A DNA stretch of 64,000 nt from Pseudoxanthomonas sp. X-1 (GTDB lineage Bacteria; Pseudomonadota; Gammaproteobacteria; Xanthomonadales; Xanthomonadaceae): positions 594,001-658,000 of the forward strand of contig NZ_CP083376.1 of assembly GCF_020042665.1 (NCBI RefSeq), written 5' to 3'. Below are positions 24,250-32,620 of the stretch, in pieces (the first letter of the stretch is position 1; each line of letters opens with the position of its first letter). Below the pieces are notes generated by a model that saw only the letters and a program-made list of their open reading frames with translations, was not told where the DNA came from and ran no database searches. The translations under genes and the position numbers were made by a program.

Positions 24250-24563
24250 GCGGTCCGGGCCTTGAGACAAGCGCGGAACAGGCGGGCGCGTGCGTTCTTT
24301 TCGTCTGCCTTTGCTCGCCAAAGCTTGTCGCGCACCAGCTGGGGCAACCCGTGCAGCATCTGGTCCCACTCCGGCGAGTTCTTGGGGATAAAGTCGATGC
24401 CTTGTTGAGCCTTCCACGTCTCGCAAGCCAGACCGAACTCAAAAGCGGACTGCTTGCGCGCCTCGACCGCCAGCTGGTACTCAATGGCCTTGAGTCCTAC
24501 GGCCCCGAGATTCCCCACGGTGGCGAGTGCCTGCGCACTCAGTTCGACGACGTTGGTTTTCAT
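24246..24563 (-). CDS. Phage protein of unknown function
   Basis: 105 residues (MKTNVVELSAQALATVGNLG..., middle FEFGLACETWKAQQGIDFIPK). Rich in charged helices with a conserved-looking WDQMLHGLPQLVRDKLWRAKADEKNARARLF segment. No domain recognised. It starts with ATG after an AAGGACC leader, 29 bases downstream of the antirepressor gene, and its stop overlaps the next gene. Confidence 0.55.
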   Translation of the reverse strand: MKTNVVELSAQALATVGNLGAVGLKAIEYQLAVEARKQSAFEFGLACETWKAQQGIDFIPKNSPEWDQMLHGLPQLVRDKLWRAKADEKNARARLFRACLKARTA

Positions 24564-24592
24564 GCAGGTTGGTCCTTATTGGCTGGTGACAG

Positions 24593-25453
24593 TCAGGAGG
24601 CGAAAGGCATCTGACCTTCGAGCTCACGGTTGAGCTTGAAGCGGCCCTTGACGTAGGGATGGCTGCACTGAGTGGCGCTGACGCGCTTGCACTCGGACAC
24701 GAACCGGGCAAAAACCTTGTTCACATCGGCCACCCAATACACCGCGTAGGTGGCACCCTTGGCGCTCTCGTGCTCGTTGCGCACCATGCCGGCGGGCTTG
24801 ATGGTGAAAGGCGCCTGTCGCATCACCTCATGGATGATCCCGGCAGACAGGCCGTACTTCGCGCCCAGGCGCTTCACAATGTGGGTGATGCCCTCCGCGT
24901 TCGAGGGTCTGCTGGTCCAGACGTTCGACTCGGCCACCTGCTCCAGCTTTGCGTCGATGCGGTGGAGCTCGTTGGCTTGCACGGCCTGCTGCTGCTCGGT
25001 CGCGGCCAGGCGACGCTCGTGTTCAAGGTTGAGCTGGGCCATCTGCAGCAGCATTTCGGCGGGCGAAAGGCTCTGGGGCTTGATCAGACGCTGGCGCATG
25101 TCGAAGAAGGCCCGGACGAGCCGCTTCTTGAAGAAGCGCACGGTGTCCGAGTTGCGCATATACGTCAGGAGCAGGGTGGACTGCTGCTCGTTCAGTTCGG
25201 CGTATTCGGTGTCACCGCCGCCGTGCTGGCCATCCGATCTTGGTCGGATTTCAAATCTGACCAACCCGAATTCTTCCAGATCGGTCAGGTAGGTCCTCAC
25301 CAGCTTGATAACGCTGGCGTGCTCGTTATCGGTGTTCTCGGCCATCACCAGAGTGGTGGTGACGGCTGTATCTCCGCTCAGGGTGACCAGATCGGTCGAA
25401 GGGGCTGGGCCGGGGCTTCTTCTGGATTCGATCAGAGTGGTGTGGTCAATCAC
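24593..25453 (-). CDS. Rha/Ant-family phage antirepressor
   Basis: 286 residues from GTG. Residues about 35-120 resemble the Rha phage-regulator domain: ASVIKLVRTYLTDLEEFGLV, the FEIRPRS...GGGDTEYAELNEQQ region and STLLLTYMRNSDTVRFFKKRL with VRAFFDMRQRL. A Gln-rich coiled coil follows (about 130-175: LEHERRLAATEQQQAVQANEL), then a C-terminal domain (ITHIVKRLGAKYGLSAGIIHEVMRQ..., NKVFARFVSECKR). Such two-domain proteins act as antirepressors or alter late gene control. The GTG overlaps the stop of a 53-residue ribbon-helix-helix gene, the same order as P22 arc-ant. A longer upstream frame to 25678 would swallow that gene and the operators and is rejected. Confidence 0.78.
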   Translation of the reverse strand: MIDHTTLIESRRSPGPAPSTDLVTLSGDTAVTTTLVMAENTDNEHASVIKLVRTYLTDLEEFGLVRFEIRPRSDGQHGGGDTEYAELNEQQSTLLLTYMRNSDTVRFFKKRLVRAFFDMRQRLIKPQSLSPAEMLLQMAQLNLEHERRLAATEQQQAVQANELHRIDAKLEQVAESNVWTSRPSNAEGITHIVKRLGAKYGLSAGIIHEVMRQAPFTIKPAGMVRNEHESAKGATYAVYWVADVNKVFARFVSECKRVSATQCSHPYVKGRFKLNRELEGQMPFAS

Positions 25454-25611
25454 GGGGTGGGTTCCTTGTGTTGGGCCTGCTTCATGCGTTCGGTCAGCTC
25501 GCTGGTCAGCTGGCCATTGATGGAGCGGTGCTCTTGGCGCGCTTTCTCCCTGAGCCAGGCGTACAGCACAGCCGGGATCCGGAACTGGCTGCGGACTTCT
25601 TCGTCTTTCAT
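25450..25611 (-). CDS. Arc-like ribbon-helix-helix repressor (53 aa)
   Basis: A short gene of 54 codons. The protein begins MKDEEVRSQFRIPAVLYAWL and continues REKARQEHRSINGQLTSELTERMKQ, the Arc/MetJ fold: one beta strand (RSQFRIP), helix A, then helix B after SIN. P22 Arc is also 53 residues. Its TGA overlaps the GTG of the antirepressor (GTGA), so the two are translationally coupled. It is preceded on its side by three 17-bp operator-like sites shared with the divergent gene. By analogy it would limit antirepressor expression. Function is inferred from fold, size and layout. Confidence 0.75.
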   Translation of the reverse strand: MKDEEVRSQFRIPAVLYAWLREKARQEHRSINGQLTSELTERMKQAQHKEPTP

Positions 25612-26375
25612 CGGGGTTGTCCTTGTGACACGACGGTGGTGTCGCGCCTATCAGGACACGACACGAGATTGGTGTCAAGACTTTCTGACACGAAAATGGT
25701 GGAATGCGCGCTATGAGCGACGACGGCTACACACGAATCACCCTGCGCATCCCTGACGGTCTGCACGCAAAGCTCACCGCAGAGGCGGCGCGCACCTCCA
25801 AGTCGATGAATGCGGAAATCGTGGCCAGGCTGAATGAGTCCTTGGACATGCCAAAGCCCACGGAGAGCGCGCTGGAAATGCGGATGCGGCTTGGCTCCTA
25901 TCGCGAGATGCTTTCGTCCGCTGCTTCGATGTCTGGCCACCAGCTTGCTGCCCTGCGAGAGATCCAGGCGGACGGGCACACCGAAGGGATGACCGATACC
26001 TGGCCTATCAAAGAAGGCGAGGACGTAGACACAAAGCTGGAAGAACTGAGCCATGCACAGCACTTCTTCCACCAGCAGTTCGACCGCGTGAGTCGGCTCC
26101 TGCTCGACATCGCACTCGCCGAGATCAAAGGCAAGCCCATTCCCGCTGACGGTATCCGTGAGCTCCTTAAGCAGCACGGCATCCCCTCGACTGCGATCGA
26201 TTACGCGCGGTAGACCGGAACCGCCGAACTTAGGGTCAAGGCCTTGGCCGCGATCAGCGGCCGGCACACGGCGGTCGCCGTCGCAGTCCGCGCAGTAGCC
26301 GCCACGGGCCTCGAACTCGTCCTCATCGTGGACGAAGGCGCCGCAGCTGTTGCAGAAGTCGTTGCAGGCGCTCAC
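25608..26375 (-). CDS. Possible zinc-ribbon-like small protein; true 3' end unclear
   Basis: From GTG at 26375 the frame begins SACNDFCNSCGAFVHDEDEF and EARGGYCADCDGD. This is a convincing Cys4 zinc-ribbon pattern (CxxC...CxxC) followed by DRRVPAADRGQGLDPKFGG. The frame then stays open through the whole antisense strand of the ribbon-helix-helix gene to 25608, which is unlikely to be coding. The real gene probably ended near 26215 and lost its stop. The GTG overlaps the stop of a small upstream frame (GTGA), the usual junction in this operon. Confidence 0.35.
   Translation of the reverse strand: MSACNDFCNSCGAFVHDEDEFEARGGYCADCDGDRRVPAADRGQGLDPKFGGSGLPRVIDRSRGDAVLLKELTDTVSGNGLAFDLGECDVEQEPTHAVELLVEEVLCMAQFFQLCVYVLAFFDRPGIGHPFGVPVRLDLSQGSKLVARHRSSGRKHLAIGAKPHPHFQRALRGLWHVQGLIQPGHDFRIHRLGGARRLCGELCVQTVRDAQGDSCVAVVAHSAHSTIFVSESLDTNLVSCPDRRDTTVVSQGQPR
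25627..25703. promoter_or_regulatory. Three operator sites GACAC-N7-GTGTC between divergent RHH genes
   Basis: Site 1 (25627-25643) and site 2 (25660-25676) are perfect in both arms: GACACGACGGTGGTGTC and GACACGAGATTGGTGTC. Site 3 (25687-25703) has a decayed right arm (GACACGAAAATGGTGGA). Start-to-start spacings are 33 and 27 bases, and an extra GACAC half-site sits at 25655. The sites fill the whole 92-101-base gap between the leftward arc-like and rightward mnt-like genes, ideal for tetrameric ribbon-helix-helix repressors. Confidence 0.8.
25713..26213 (+). CDS. Arc/Mnt-family ribbon-helix-helix regulator
   Basis: 166 residues from ATG 25713 (an in-frame ATG at 25704 adds three residues and overlaps site 3). 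The N-terminal RHH domain reads DGYTRITLRIPDGLHAKLTAEAARTSKSMNAEIVARLNESL (seen in segments), nearly consensus for Arc/Mnt. The remaining about 120 residues are helical (AALREIQADGHTEG; HFFHQQFDRVSRLLLDIALAEIKG) and may give oligomerisation or effector binding; Mnt itself is shorter. It is transcribed opposite to the arc-ant pair from a shared operator region, so it probably represses that pair in the lysogen. Confidence 0.8.
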   Translation: MSDDGYTRITLRIPDGLHAKLTAEAARTSKSMNAEIVARLNESLDMPKPTESALEMRMRLGSYREMLSSAASMSGHQLAALREIQADGHTEGMTDTWPIKEGEDVDTKLEELSHAQHFFHQQFDRVSRLLLDIALAEIKGKPIPADGIRELLKQHGIPSTAIDYAR

Positions 26376-26516
26376 CGCGGCAACCTCACGCGGCGAGACA
26401 GCTCGGCCATACGGCAGCGGTGGGTCAGCGCACAGTCGGAGCCCATGCCCGCGTAGCGGTAGTTGATCTGGCCCAGGAGGTCGCCTCGCAGGCGTGTATA
26501 GCCGGCGAGTCCGAGA
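26372..26516 (-). pseudogene. Remnant small phage gene with a probable 1-base frameshift
   Basis: Reading leftward, codons for LPLGLAGYTRLRGDLLGQ, INYRYAGMGSDCALTHRCRM and AELSRRVRLPR form a coherent small protein ending at TGA 26372, but no start codon exists in that frame; a TGA precedes it. An ATG-TCC-GCC in the adjacent frame sits just upstream. Removing one C from GCCCACG would join them as MSATLPLGLAGYTRL.... This suggests a recent single-base insertion or a sequencing error. Only ATG 26446, 24 codons long, remains as an intact start. Confidence 0.4.
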
Positions 26517-26669
26517 GGCAGCGTGGGCGGACATCACCCACGACGGCACGCCATCGAGGCGGCGCATGGGCTCGTAGAAGCGATTCCACAGCCGATCAGC
26601 AGTACGGAATGCTCGGTAGTCCGAGGCCCAGCGAGTGCGTGGGCCGGACAGGGGGAGCGGGGCGCTCAC
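26484..26669 (-). CDS. Possible phage protein, 3' end uncertain
   Basis: From GTG 26669 (overlapping the previous stop as GTGA) the frame reads SAPLPLSGPRTRWASDYRA, then FRTADRLWNRFYEPMRRLDGVPSWV. That looks coding, but the frame continues without a stop into sequence that codes better in another frame. I place the end only approximately, near the GTGATG at about 26510. Together with the remnant and the zinc-ribbon frame this makes 26214-26669 a disturbed stretch. No function can be assigned. Confidence 0.3.
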
Positions 26670-26971
26670 AGGGCACCGCCGATGCGGGCGATGGCTTCGC
26701 GGGCCTCACAGCAGGTCAGGAACTCGCACAGCGCGCCATGCTCGTCCACCATCGACTCGTAGTCGTAGCCGGGTGTCGCCGCCGGGTTCCAACGCGAAAC
26801 GGTGACCGGCCAGCCGGGCTCATACTCAATGAACCACGGTCCGGGCACCGCAGTCACATCAACCGGCGCGCCCTTCGTCTCACTTGCAGTGCGGATGAGG
26901 GGCTGGCTTTGCGCTTGCCCCTCGCCCCCGACGGGGCGGCTGACTCTTCTTCCGTGATGCTGGTGATCCAT
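26666..26971 (-). CDS. Phage protein of unknown function, first gene of the leftward operon
   Basis: About 101 residues from ATG 26971 (MDHQHHGRRVSRP); an in-frame ATG at 26983 is also possible. The second half, VTAVPGPWFIEYEPGWPVTVSRWNPAATPGYDYESMVDEHGALCEFLTCCEAREAIARIGG in segments, looks like a compact beta/alpha fold with several aromatic residues. No family recognised. It is the first gene after the candidate leftward early promoter at about 27.0-27.1 kb. Confidence 0.5.
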   Translation of the reverse strand: MDHQHHGRRVSRPVGGEGQAQSQPLIRTASETKGAPVDVTAVPGPWFIEYEPGWPVTVSRWNPAATPGYDYESMVDEHGALCEFLTCCEAREAIARIGGAL

Positions 26972-27031
26972 GACGTTCCCCACTCAGTCGCCGGGACATC
27001 CGGCGTGGTGGGATCAGTCTATAGCGATGGA

Positions 27032-27086
27032 CTATTCAGTCAATAGCTATGAACTTCAAAAGTGTCGAGGTATGAACTTAGTTCAT
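27032..27086. promoter_or_regulatory. Leftward early promoter/operator region (OL-like)
   Basis: An AT-rich island holds CAATAGCTATGAACT (27041-27055), which as reverse complement matches the CI/Cro-region motif AGTTCACAGCTATTG (27806-27820) at 14 of 15 bases. A perfect 7-bp-arm palindrome, ATGAACTTAGTTCAT, lies at 27072-27086. CTATT/AATAG at 27032-27046 is another small inverted repeat. Position before the leftward operon suggests repression by the same CI protein. Confidence 0.65.
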
Positions 27087-27119
27087 CTTTTGTTTAGCTT
27101 TTCATGCGTCCCAGGCTGG

Positions 27120-27782
27120 TCAGCCTTCCCAGCTCCCGATCCATCGCACGCGCCCAACGATTCGCCACTGATTGGCGCCGTCTAGCGGGGTTGGCTTGCG
27201 CCACTTGGGGTCGGATTTGTTGTCGCTCTCGAAAAACCAGCGGCCGTCGATCTCGGTGAGGCGCTTGGCCACCGCCCCTTCGTCAGATTCCAAAACGAAG
27301 ATCTCGCCGTCGCGTGGAGAGGTATCACTGCGGTCAACCAAGATGGCATCGCCGTCGTGAATCCGCGGCTCCATGGAGTCGCCGCGGCCGTAGTAGACCT
27401 CCAACTGCCTGCCGAGAAGGCCCTTGCGGCGCAGACTCGACTTGCGGAACAGGAGCCGGTGGGTCTCGGCGTACTCGCTCGGGGTGGCGCCGTCGCCGAG
27501 GGCCAGGCTGTGGGCGTAGCCGGGGACTTGCGCGGTGTCATCATCGAGCTGGGCTGACACGTCATCCATGCTGCCGCGGCCGGTCAGAAGCCAGTCCGAG
27601 CTCACGCGCAGGGCCGATGCGATCTTCTTGGCCGTCGCGCCCCAAATCTTCTCTGGCTGGGTGACGCCGTTGAGGATGTTGTAGACGGCGCCCTTGGACA
27701 GTTTGGTCAGTCGGATTACATCCGGCGGGGTCATGCCGCGCTGATCGAGCGCCTGCTGGAATCGTTTGGCCATCGTGGTCAT
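27120..27782 (-). CDS. CI-type prophage repressor (XRE HTH + S24 peptidase)
   Basis: 220 residues. The N-terminal helix-turn-helix (MAKRFQQALDQRGMTPPDVIRLTKLSKGAVYNILNGVTQPE in segments, residues about 4-60) is followed by a linker and the S24 domain. The catalytic Ser is in YGRGDSMEPRIHDGDAILVD and Lys in DEGAVAKRLTEIDGRW. LexA/CI-like repressors self-cleave on RecA activation; a possible Ala-Gly-type cleavage site was not identified with certainty. It is divergent from a Cro-like gene. ATG 27782 gives MTTMAKRF; 27773 is possible. It is transcribed leftward and should maintain lysogeny. Confidence 0.9.
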   Translation of the reverse strand: MTTMAKRFQQALDQRGMTPPDVIRLTKLSKGAVYNILNGVTQPEKIWGATAKKIASALRVSSDWLLTGRGSMDDVSAQLDDDTAQVPGYAHSLALGDGATPSEYAETHRLLFRKSSLRRKGLLGRQLEVYYGRGDSMEPRIHDGDAILVDRSDTSPRDGEIFVLESDEGAVAKRLTEIDGRWFFESDNKSDPKWRKPTPLDGANQWRIVGRVRWIGSWEG

Positions 27783-27805
27783 AGCCAGAACACTAAACTT
27801 TTTGC

Positions 27806-27859
27806 AGTTCACAGCTATTGCCTACCGGAGTTCAGAGCAATATACTACCGGCTATGAAC
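27806..27859. promoter_or_regulatory. CI/Cro operator region (OR-like)
   Basis: Related motifs occur at 27806-27820 (AGTTCACAGCTATTG), 27829-27843 (AGTTCAGAGCAATAT) and, inverted, at 27851-27859 (GCTATGAAC, spanning the cro start codon). The first two are 23 bases apart. The same motif appears inverted at 27041-27055. The arrangement between divergent repressor and Cro-like genes is that of a lambdoid switch. Confidence 0.7.
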
Positions 27860-28117
27860 ATCACCAAGCGCGAAGTTCGGGCCGCCCTGGGTTTCACCAA
27901 GGACAAGCAACTCGCTGAGTTCTTCGGCGTCGGCAAGGCCGCGATCAGCGCCTGGAAGGAAGACAAGCCTATTGTCCGGGCCAGACAGATCGAGCTGGTC
28001 GCTCGAGCACCCGACCGATTCAAGTTCGACGCCGATGGGCGCGTCGTCGCCTATGGCGCCCAGCTGGAGCCGATGGAGACGGGCAAGACCGTGGCGCTGA
28101 GCCCGGTCAAGGATTGA
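27854..28117 (+). CDS. Cro-like transcriptional regulator
   Basis: 87 residues. The segment REVRAALGFTKDKQLAEFFGVGKAAISAWKEDKPI is a YdaS/Cro-type helix-turn-helix, where the recognition helix is about GKAAISAWK. The gene diverges from the CI-type repressor with operator motifs between them, the last covering its start codon. By analogy it represses cI transcription during lytic growth. The first in-frame ATG at 27854 starts right at the conserved domain; an upstream start at 27818 would lie within the operators. Confidence 0.82.
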   Translation: MNITKREVRAALGFTKDKQLAEFFGVGKAAISAWKEDKPIVRARQIELVARAPDRFKFDADGRVVAYGAQLEPMETGKTVALSPVKD

Positions 28118-28291
28118 TTTCAAAGCATTGATGGTTCGCGGGCGCGAGAGCGTGAGCGGCGATAGGGAGGCCCAGGACGGGCCGCCCGAATTGGGGCAAG
28201 GACGGCGACCACGTGGATGAGCGTGTCACTTGGGGCTCATCCGCGCCTGGCGCTAAGCGGGCTGCTACGGCAGCCATTCGTCCGAAAAGAC

Positions 28292-28328
28292 GAAGCCCCG
28301 GCCGTCTCGCGAACAGGACCGGGGCTTC
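28292..28328 (+). terminator. 10-bp hairpin 17 bases before the next start codon
   Basis: GAAGCCCCGG (28292-28301) pairs perfectly with CCGGGGCTTC (28319-28328) around a 17-base loop. It lies in the 228-base gap between the Cro-like gene and the next gene; the remaining part of the gap holds nothing recognisable. No T run follows, so it may control early rightward transcription or translation of the downstream gene, rather than act as a full terminator. Confidence 0.5.
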
Positions 28329-28345
28329 AAGCACGAGGCCCAAGT

Positions 28346-28707
28346 ATGCCACACATTCAACCCCGGGAAAACCGGATCTCCGGAACAACCGAGCCCGAAC
28401 TAGTCGATATCGGCAGCTATGCCGACCAGATCGTCGAGGAGCTTCGGCTCGACCTCGAAATGCCGCTGGTGAAGGTCGAAGAGAGACTGGACGACCGCCG
28501 TGTCGGCGTGGTCCTGTTCGACCGCGAAAACCCCGGCTTCAAGTACGACTTCTACGTCAGAAACCGCGCTGACGCACTCGATTGGATCTCTCACCTGGCT
28601 GAAAAGCGCTGGGTGACGACCAAGCATCTGCAGCTCCTCGCGGCGCTGGCCAAGCGGGAGTTCCAGGACAACTGGGAATCCCACCCCAGCGAGTGGGAGT
28701 CGGTGTG

Positions 28708-28708
<1 letters not shown>
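28346..28708 (+). CDS. Early rightward phage protein of unknown function
   Basis: 120 residues (MPHIQPRENRISGTTEPELV...). It has a likely beta-rich core (RRVGVVLFDRENPGFKYDFYV) and a helical C-terminus (ALAKREFQDNWESHPSEWESV). The position directly after cro, before the replication genes, is that of lambda cII, but I see no helix-turn-helix and do not call it CII. The stop overlaps the start of the replication gene (TGATG). Confidence 0.55.
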
Positions 28709-29768
<1,060 letters not shown>

Positions 29769-29769
<1 letters not shown>

Positions 29770-31646
29770 TGCGCGCAACCCTACTGGCGGACCAGCTGGC
29801 CCAGCAGATTGACAGCGTTGTGCGGCTCCTGCTGCCGCACGGCAAGCGGGTCGGCCGCGAGTGGAAGGCCGGCTCCGTGGACGGCGATGCCGGCGAAAGC
29901 CTGGGCGTGGTGATGGTCGGCGACAAAGCCGGCGTGTGGTCCGACTTCGCCACCGGGGAGCGCGGTGACCTGATTGGCTTGTGGATGGCAGTGCGCCATT
30001 GCTCGCTGCGGGAAGCCTGCGAGCAGGCGATGGAGCTGCTGGGCATCCGTGACCACAAGCAGCTGCAGGAGGCCCCGAAGCGCTACAAGCGGCCGGCCAG
30101 GGACGGCATGCGATCGCTTCCCGACCCGCTGCGCGCCTGGCTGACGGACGAGCGCCGGATCAAGCCCGCGACCCTGGAAGCCTACCGGGTCGCGAGCAAG
30201 GACGGATGGATCGTGTTCCCCTACCTGCGGGACGGGGAGCTGGTGGCCGTGAAGTACCGGCGCCCGCCGAAGGATTTCCGGCAGGAGGCCGATTGCGAGC
30301 CATGCCTGTTCGGCTGGCAGGCGATCGACCCGACCGCCCGTGAGGTGACCATCGCCGAGGGCGAGCTGGACGCGCTGGCCTGGCACACCTACGGATTCCC
30401 CGCGCTGTCGGTTCCCATGGGCGCCGGCAAGGGCGGGAAACACAGCTGGATTGAGGGCGAGTTCGACCGGCTGGCGGTCTATGACCGCATCAATCTCAGC
30501 ATGGATGACGACGGCCCCGGCCGGGAGGCTGTGGCCGATCTCGTCGAGCGCCTTGGGCGTGAGCGCGTCCACGTGGTGCGGCTGCCGTGCAAGGACGCCA
30601 ATGCGTGCCTGATGGCTGGCGTCTCCGTCGAGGTCATGGCCCAGGCCCTGCGCAGCGCACGCACCATGGATCCAGTCGAGCTGCGTGACATCGGCGAGTT
30701 CGAGGACGAAATCTGGGCTGAGTACAACCGGCAGGACCACGGGCTGGTGCTGCCGTGGAAGAAGACCCACCAGCAGATCCGGCTGCGCCCCGGCGAAACG
30801 TCGATCTGGGGCGGCATCAACGGCCACGGCAAGTCGGCCCTCACGTCGTTTGTCACGGCCTCAATGGCGGTGGACGACGTGCCCTGCTGCGTAGCGAGCA
30901 TGGAGTTTCGCCGCGGCCTGTGGATGCAGCGCATGAACCGCCAAGTCGTGGCCATGGCCCGGCCGACCGAAGCCTACGCCCGTCATGCGACCCGGATGAT
31001 GGCCGGCAACGTGAAGGCGTTCGATGTCCACGGCGCCGCCAAGGCCAAGCGCATCCTGGAGGTGTTCCGGTACGCGCGCCGTCGCTACGGGATCCAGTTG
31101 TTTCTCCTGGACAACCTGACCAAATGCGGCTTCGACGACGACGACTACTCGGGGCAGAAGCGGTTCGTTGAGGACTTGAGCGACTTCGCGCGCGACGAGC
31201 AGACCCACGTGGCCATCGTGGCTCACATGCGCAAGGGCGATGACGAGTCCAAGCCCGTGGGCAAGATGGGCGTAAAGGGCTCGGGCGGCATCACGGACAT
31301 GGTGGACACCGTGTTCGAGGTGTGGCGCAACAAGCCGTTGGAGAAGGCAAAGGCTGATGCCGAGTCCAGGGGCGAGCCGCTGGCGGAGAAGTGGGACAAG
31401 CAGGCCGACGTCTACCTGTACTGCTACAAGCAGCGTTTCAACGGCGAGGAGGGCCGCTTCGGGCTCTGGTACGACAAGGACTCGATCCACTACCTGTCCG
31501 CGCCCGATCACAAGCCGCGCACCCTGCTGCCGCGCGACAAGCAGTGCTCATTCCCTGTCGCGGCCTCCGTCGGTGGCGCGCCGGACGATGAAGACTGGCG
31601 GACCGCGTTCGACGACTCGGCCGAGTCGGGGCAGGTGGCTGCATGA
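29769..31646 (+). CDS. TOPRIM primase-helicase (T7 gp4/Twinkle-like)
   Basis: 625 residues. The N-terminal part (about 1-95) resembles a DnaG-type primase front end but shows no zinc-binding Cys set. A TOPRIM domain follows (VTIAEGELDALAWHTYGFPALSVPMGAG, then MDDDGPGREAV). The RecA-like helicase core has Walker A INGHGKSAL with Lys355, and Walker B-like LFLLDNLTKCGF near residue 455. The GSGGITDMVDTVFEVWRNK motif corresponds to the H4/arginine finger region. It unwinds and probably primes the phage replication fork. The ATG overlaps the upstream stop (TGATG). Confidence 0.9.
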
Positions 31647-32026
31647 GCCTGCACGAAGACCTGCTCCTGGCCGTCGCCGCGCGCCTCGACGCAGAGGCCC
31701 AGACATACCGCCGGCTGCTCGGGCAGCAGGAAGGCCGCAATGCGACGGTCGACGCCTGCACGCACTGCGCCTCGATCGTGCGCCAGGTAGCGTTCGAGGT
31801 GTCCACCCGCGGTGCCGAGGCGGTGATCCGCCGCACGCCACCGGCGCCAGGCACGCCCAGTTTCACCGACGCGGTGCATGCGGCTGCCGCAGCTCGGCTG
31901 TCGGCGATCTACGGGCGCTCCGCTAGGGAAGCGGAGATCCAGCACGAAATGAAGGCGATGCGTCGGGCGCTCTGCGCTGCCTGGCCGCATCTGAACGCGT
32001 CAGCCAAGAGGGGGGACGACGCTTGA
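31643..32026 (+). CDS. Phage protein of unknown function
   Basis: 127 residues, mostly helical (MSLHEDLLLAVAARLDAEAQTYRRLLGQQEGRNA; EAEIQHEMKAMRRALCAAWPHLN). No domain recognised. It overlaps the helicase stop by four bases and the next gene by four bases, so it is part of the replication operon. The single CTHC motif (ACTHCAS) is too little to claim metal binding. Confidence 0.55.
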   Translation: MSLHEDLLLAVAARLDAEAQTYRRLLGQQEGRNATVDACTHCASIVRQVAFEVSTRGAEAVIRRTPPAPGTPSFTDAVHAAAAARLSAIYGRSAREAEIQHEMKAMRRALCAAWPHLNASAKRGDDA

Positions 32027-32568
32027 GCAGGAGAGGATTCGACCACGTGATCGAGGAGCTGCGCCGCTGGGGCGTCGCCGAGGCCAACCGCTACGCCGTC
32101 CGAGGCTCGGACAGGGGCGGACATGCCCTGGAGCGGGCGAGGGACATGGCGCCAGGGACGCGTGAGCGGGCGCTGCAGAAGCTGGCCGGCCGGGATGGCA
32201 CCTCGCGCCGCCGGCGCATGGCTCAGTCCGTGGGCATCGAGTCGATGCGGCTGCTGCCCATGTGGGCGGCGGATCCCGTGCGGTTCAGCGACGACGGCGA
32301 CAAGCCCCGGGACATCGCCGAGACGGCCGTCGACATGGGAATCCCGGACGACCTGTTGTGGGTGGCGTCGGCCCTGGCCAGCATGCGCCGGCAGTTCCCC
32401 ATCCGGGCCGAGGTATGCCGCACCGAGTTCACGGTCTCGGCGAGCCGCCGCATCAAGGCCAAGATGGTCCAAGAGGGCTACGGCGGCCGGTTCACCGAAC
32501 GGCAGTACCGAACGGAGCTGGAGAAGGGCATCGAGTGGTTCCGAGCCTCCCGTCACCTGGCCGCTTGA
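32023..32568 (+). CDS. Q-like late antiterminator candidate
   Basis: 181 residues beginning at TTG, whose last bases overlap the upstream stop (TTGA). The C-terminal segment VCRTEFTVSASRRIKAKMVQ and TERQYRTELEKGIEWFRASRHL resembles the sigma-region-4-like helix-turn-helix end of phage antitermination/late regulators (E....S...KA.......YR..L..G...). Its place, last gene of the rightward early operon, just before a 420-base non-coding gap with a hairpin and then lysis genes, is that of lambda Q. I infer it switches on late transcription. ATG starts further inside would truncate it. Confidence 0.6.
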   Translation: MSRRGFDHVIEELRRWGVAEANRYAVRGSDRGGHALERARDMAPGTRERALQKLAGRDGTSRRRRMAQSVGIESMRLLPMWAADPVRFSDDGDKPRDIAETAVDMGIPDDLLWVASALASMRRQFPIRAEVCRTEFTVSASRRIKAKMVQEGYGGRFTERQYRTELEKGIEWFRASRHLAA

Positions 32569-32620
32569 CATCGGCGTCACAGAAAGTCACGATTCTGCCA
32601 GCATCAATAAATCCCTCTGG

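Noticed and set aside
24593..25678. Antirepressor gene of 361 residues starting at 25678
   Set aside because: The extra N-terminus covers the RHH gene and the operators in another frame and is Pro/Arg-rich; the GTG at 25453 gives the domain start and a GTGA coupling.
25450..26213. Toxin-antitoxin system built from the two ribbon-helix-helix genes
   Set aside because: RHH proteins are common antitoxins, but the coupled gene encodes a Rha-type antirepressor and no toxin-like protein is present; the P22 immI layout fits better.
28118..28345. A small gene between the Cro-like gene and the following gene
   Set aside because: An in-frame extension from 28217 exists but crosses a 10-bp hairpin and has unlikely composition; I treat the gap as regulatory.
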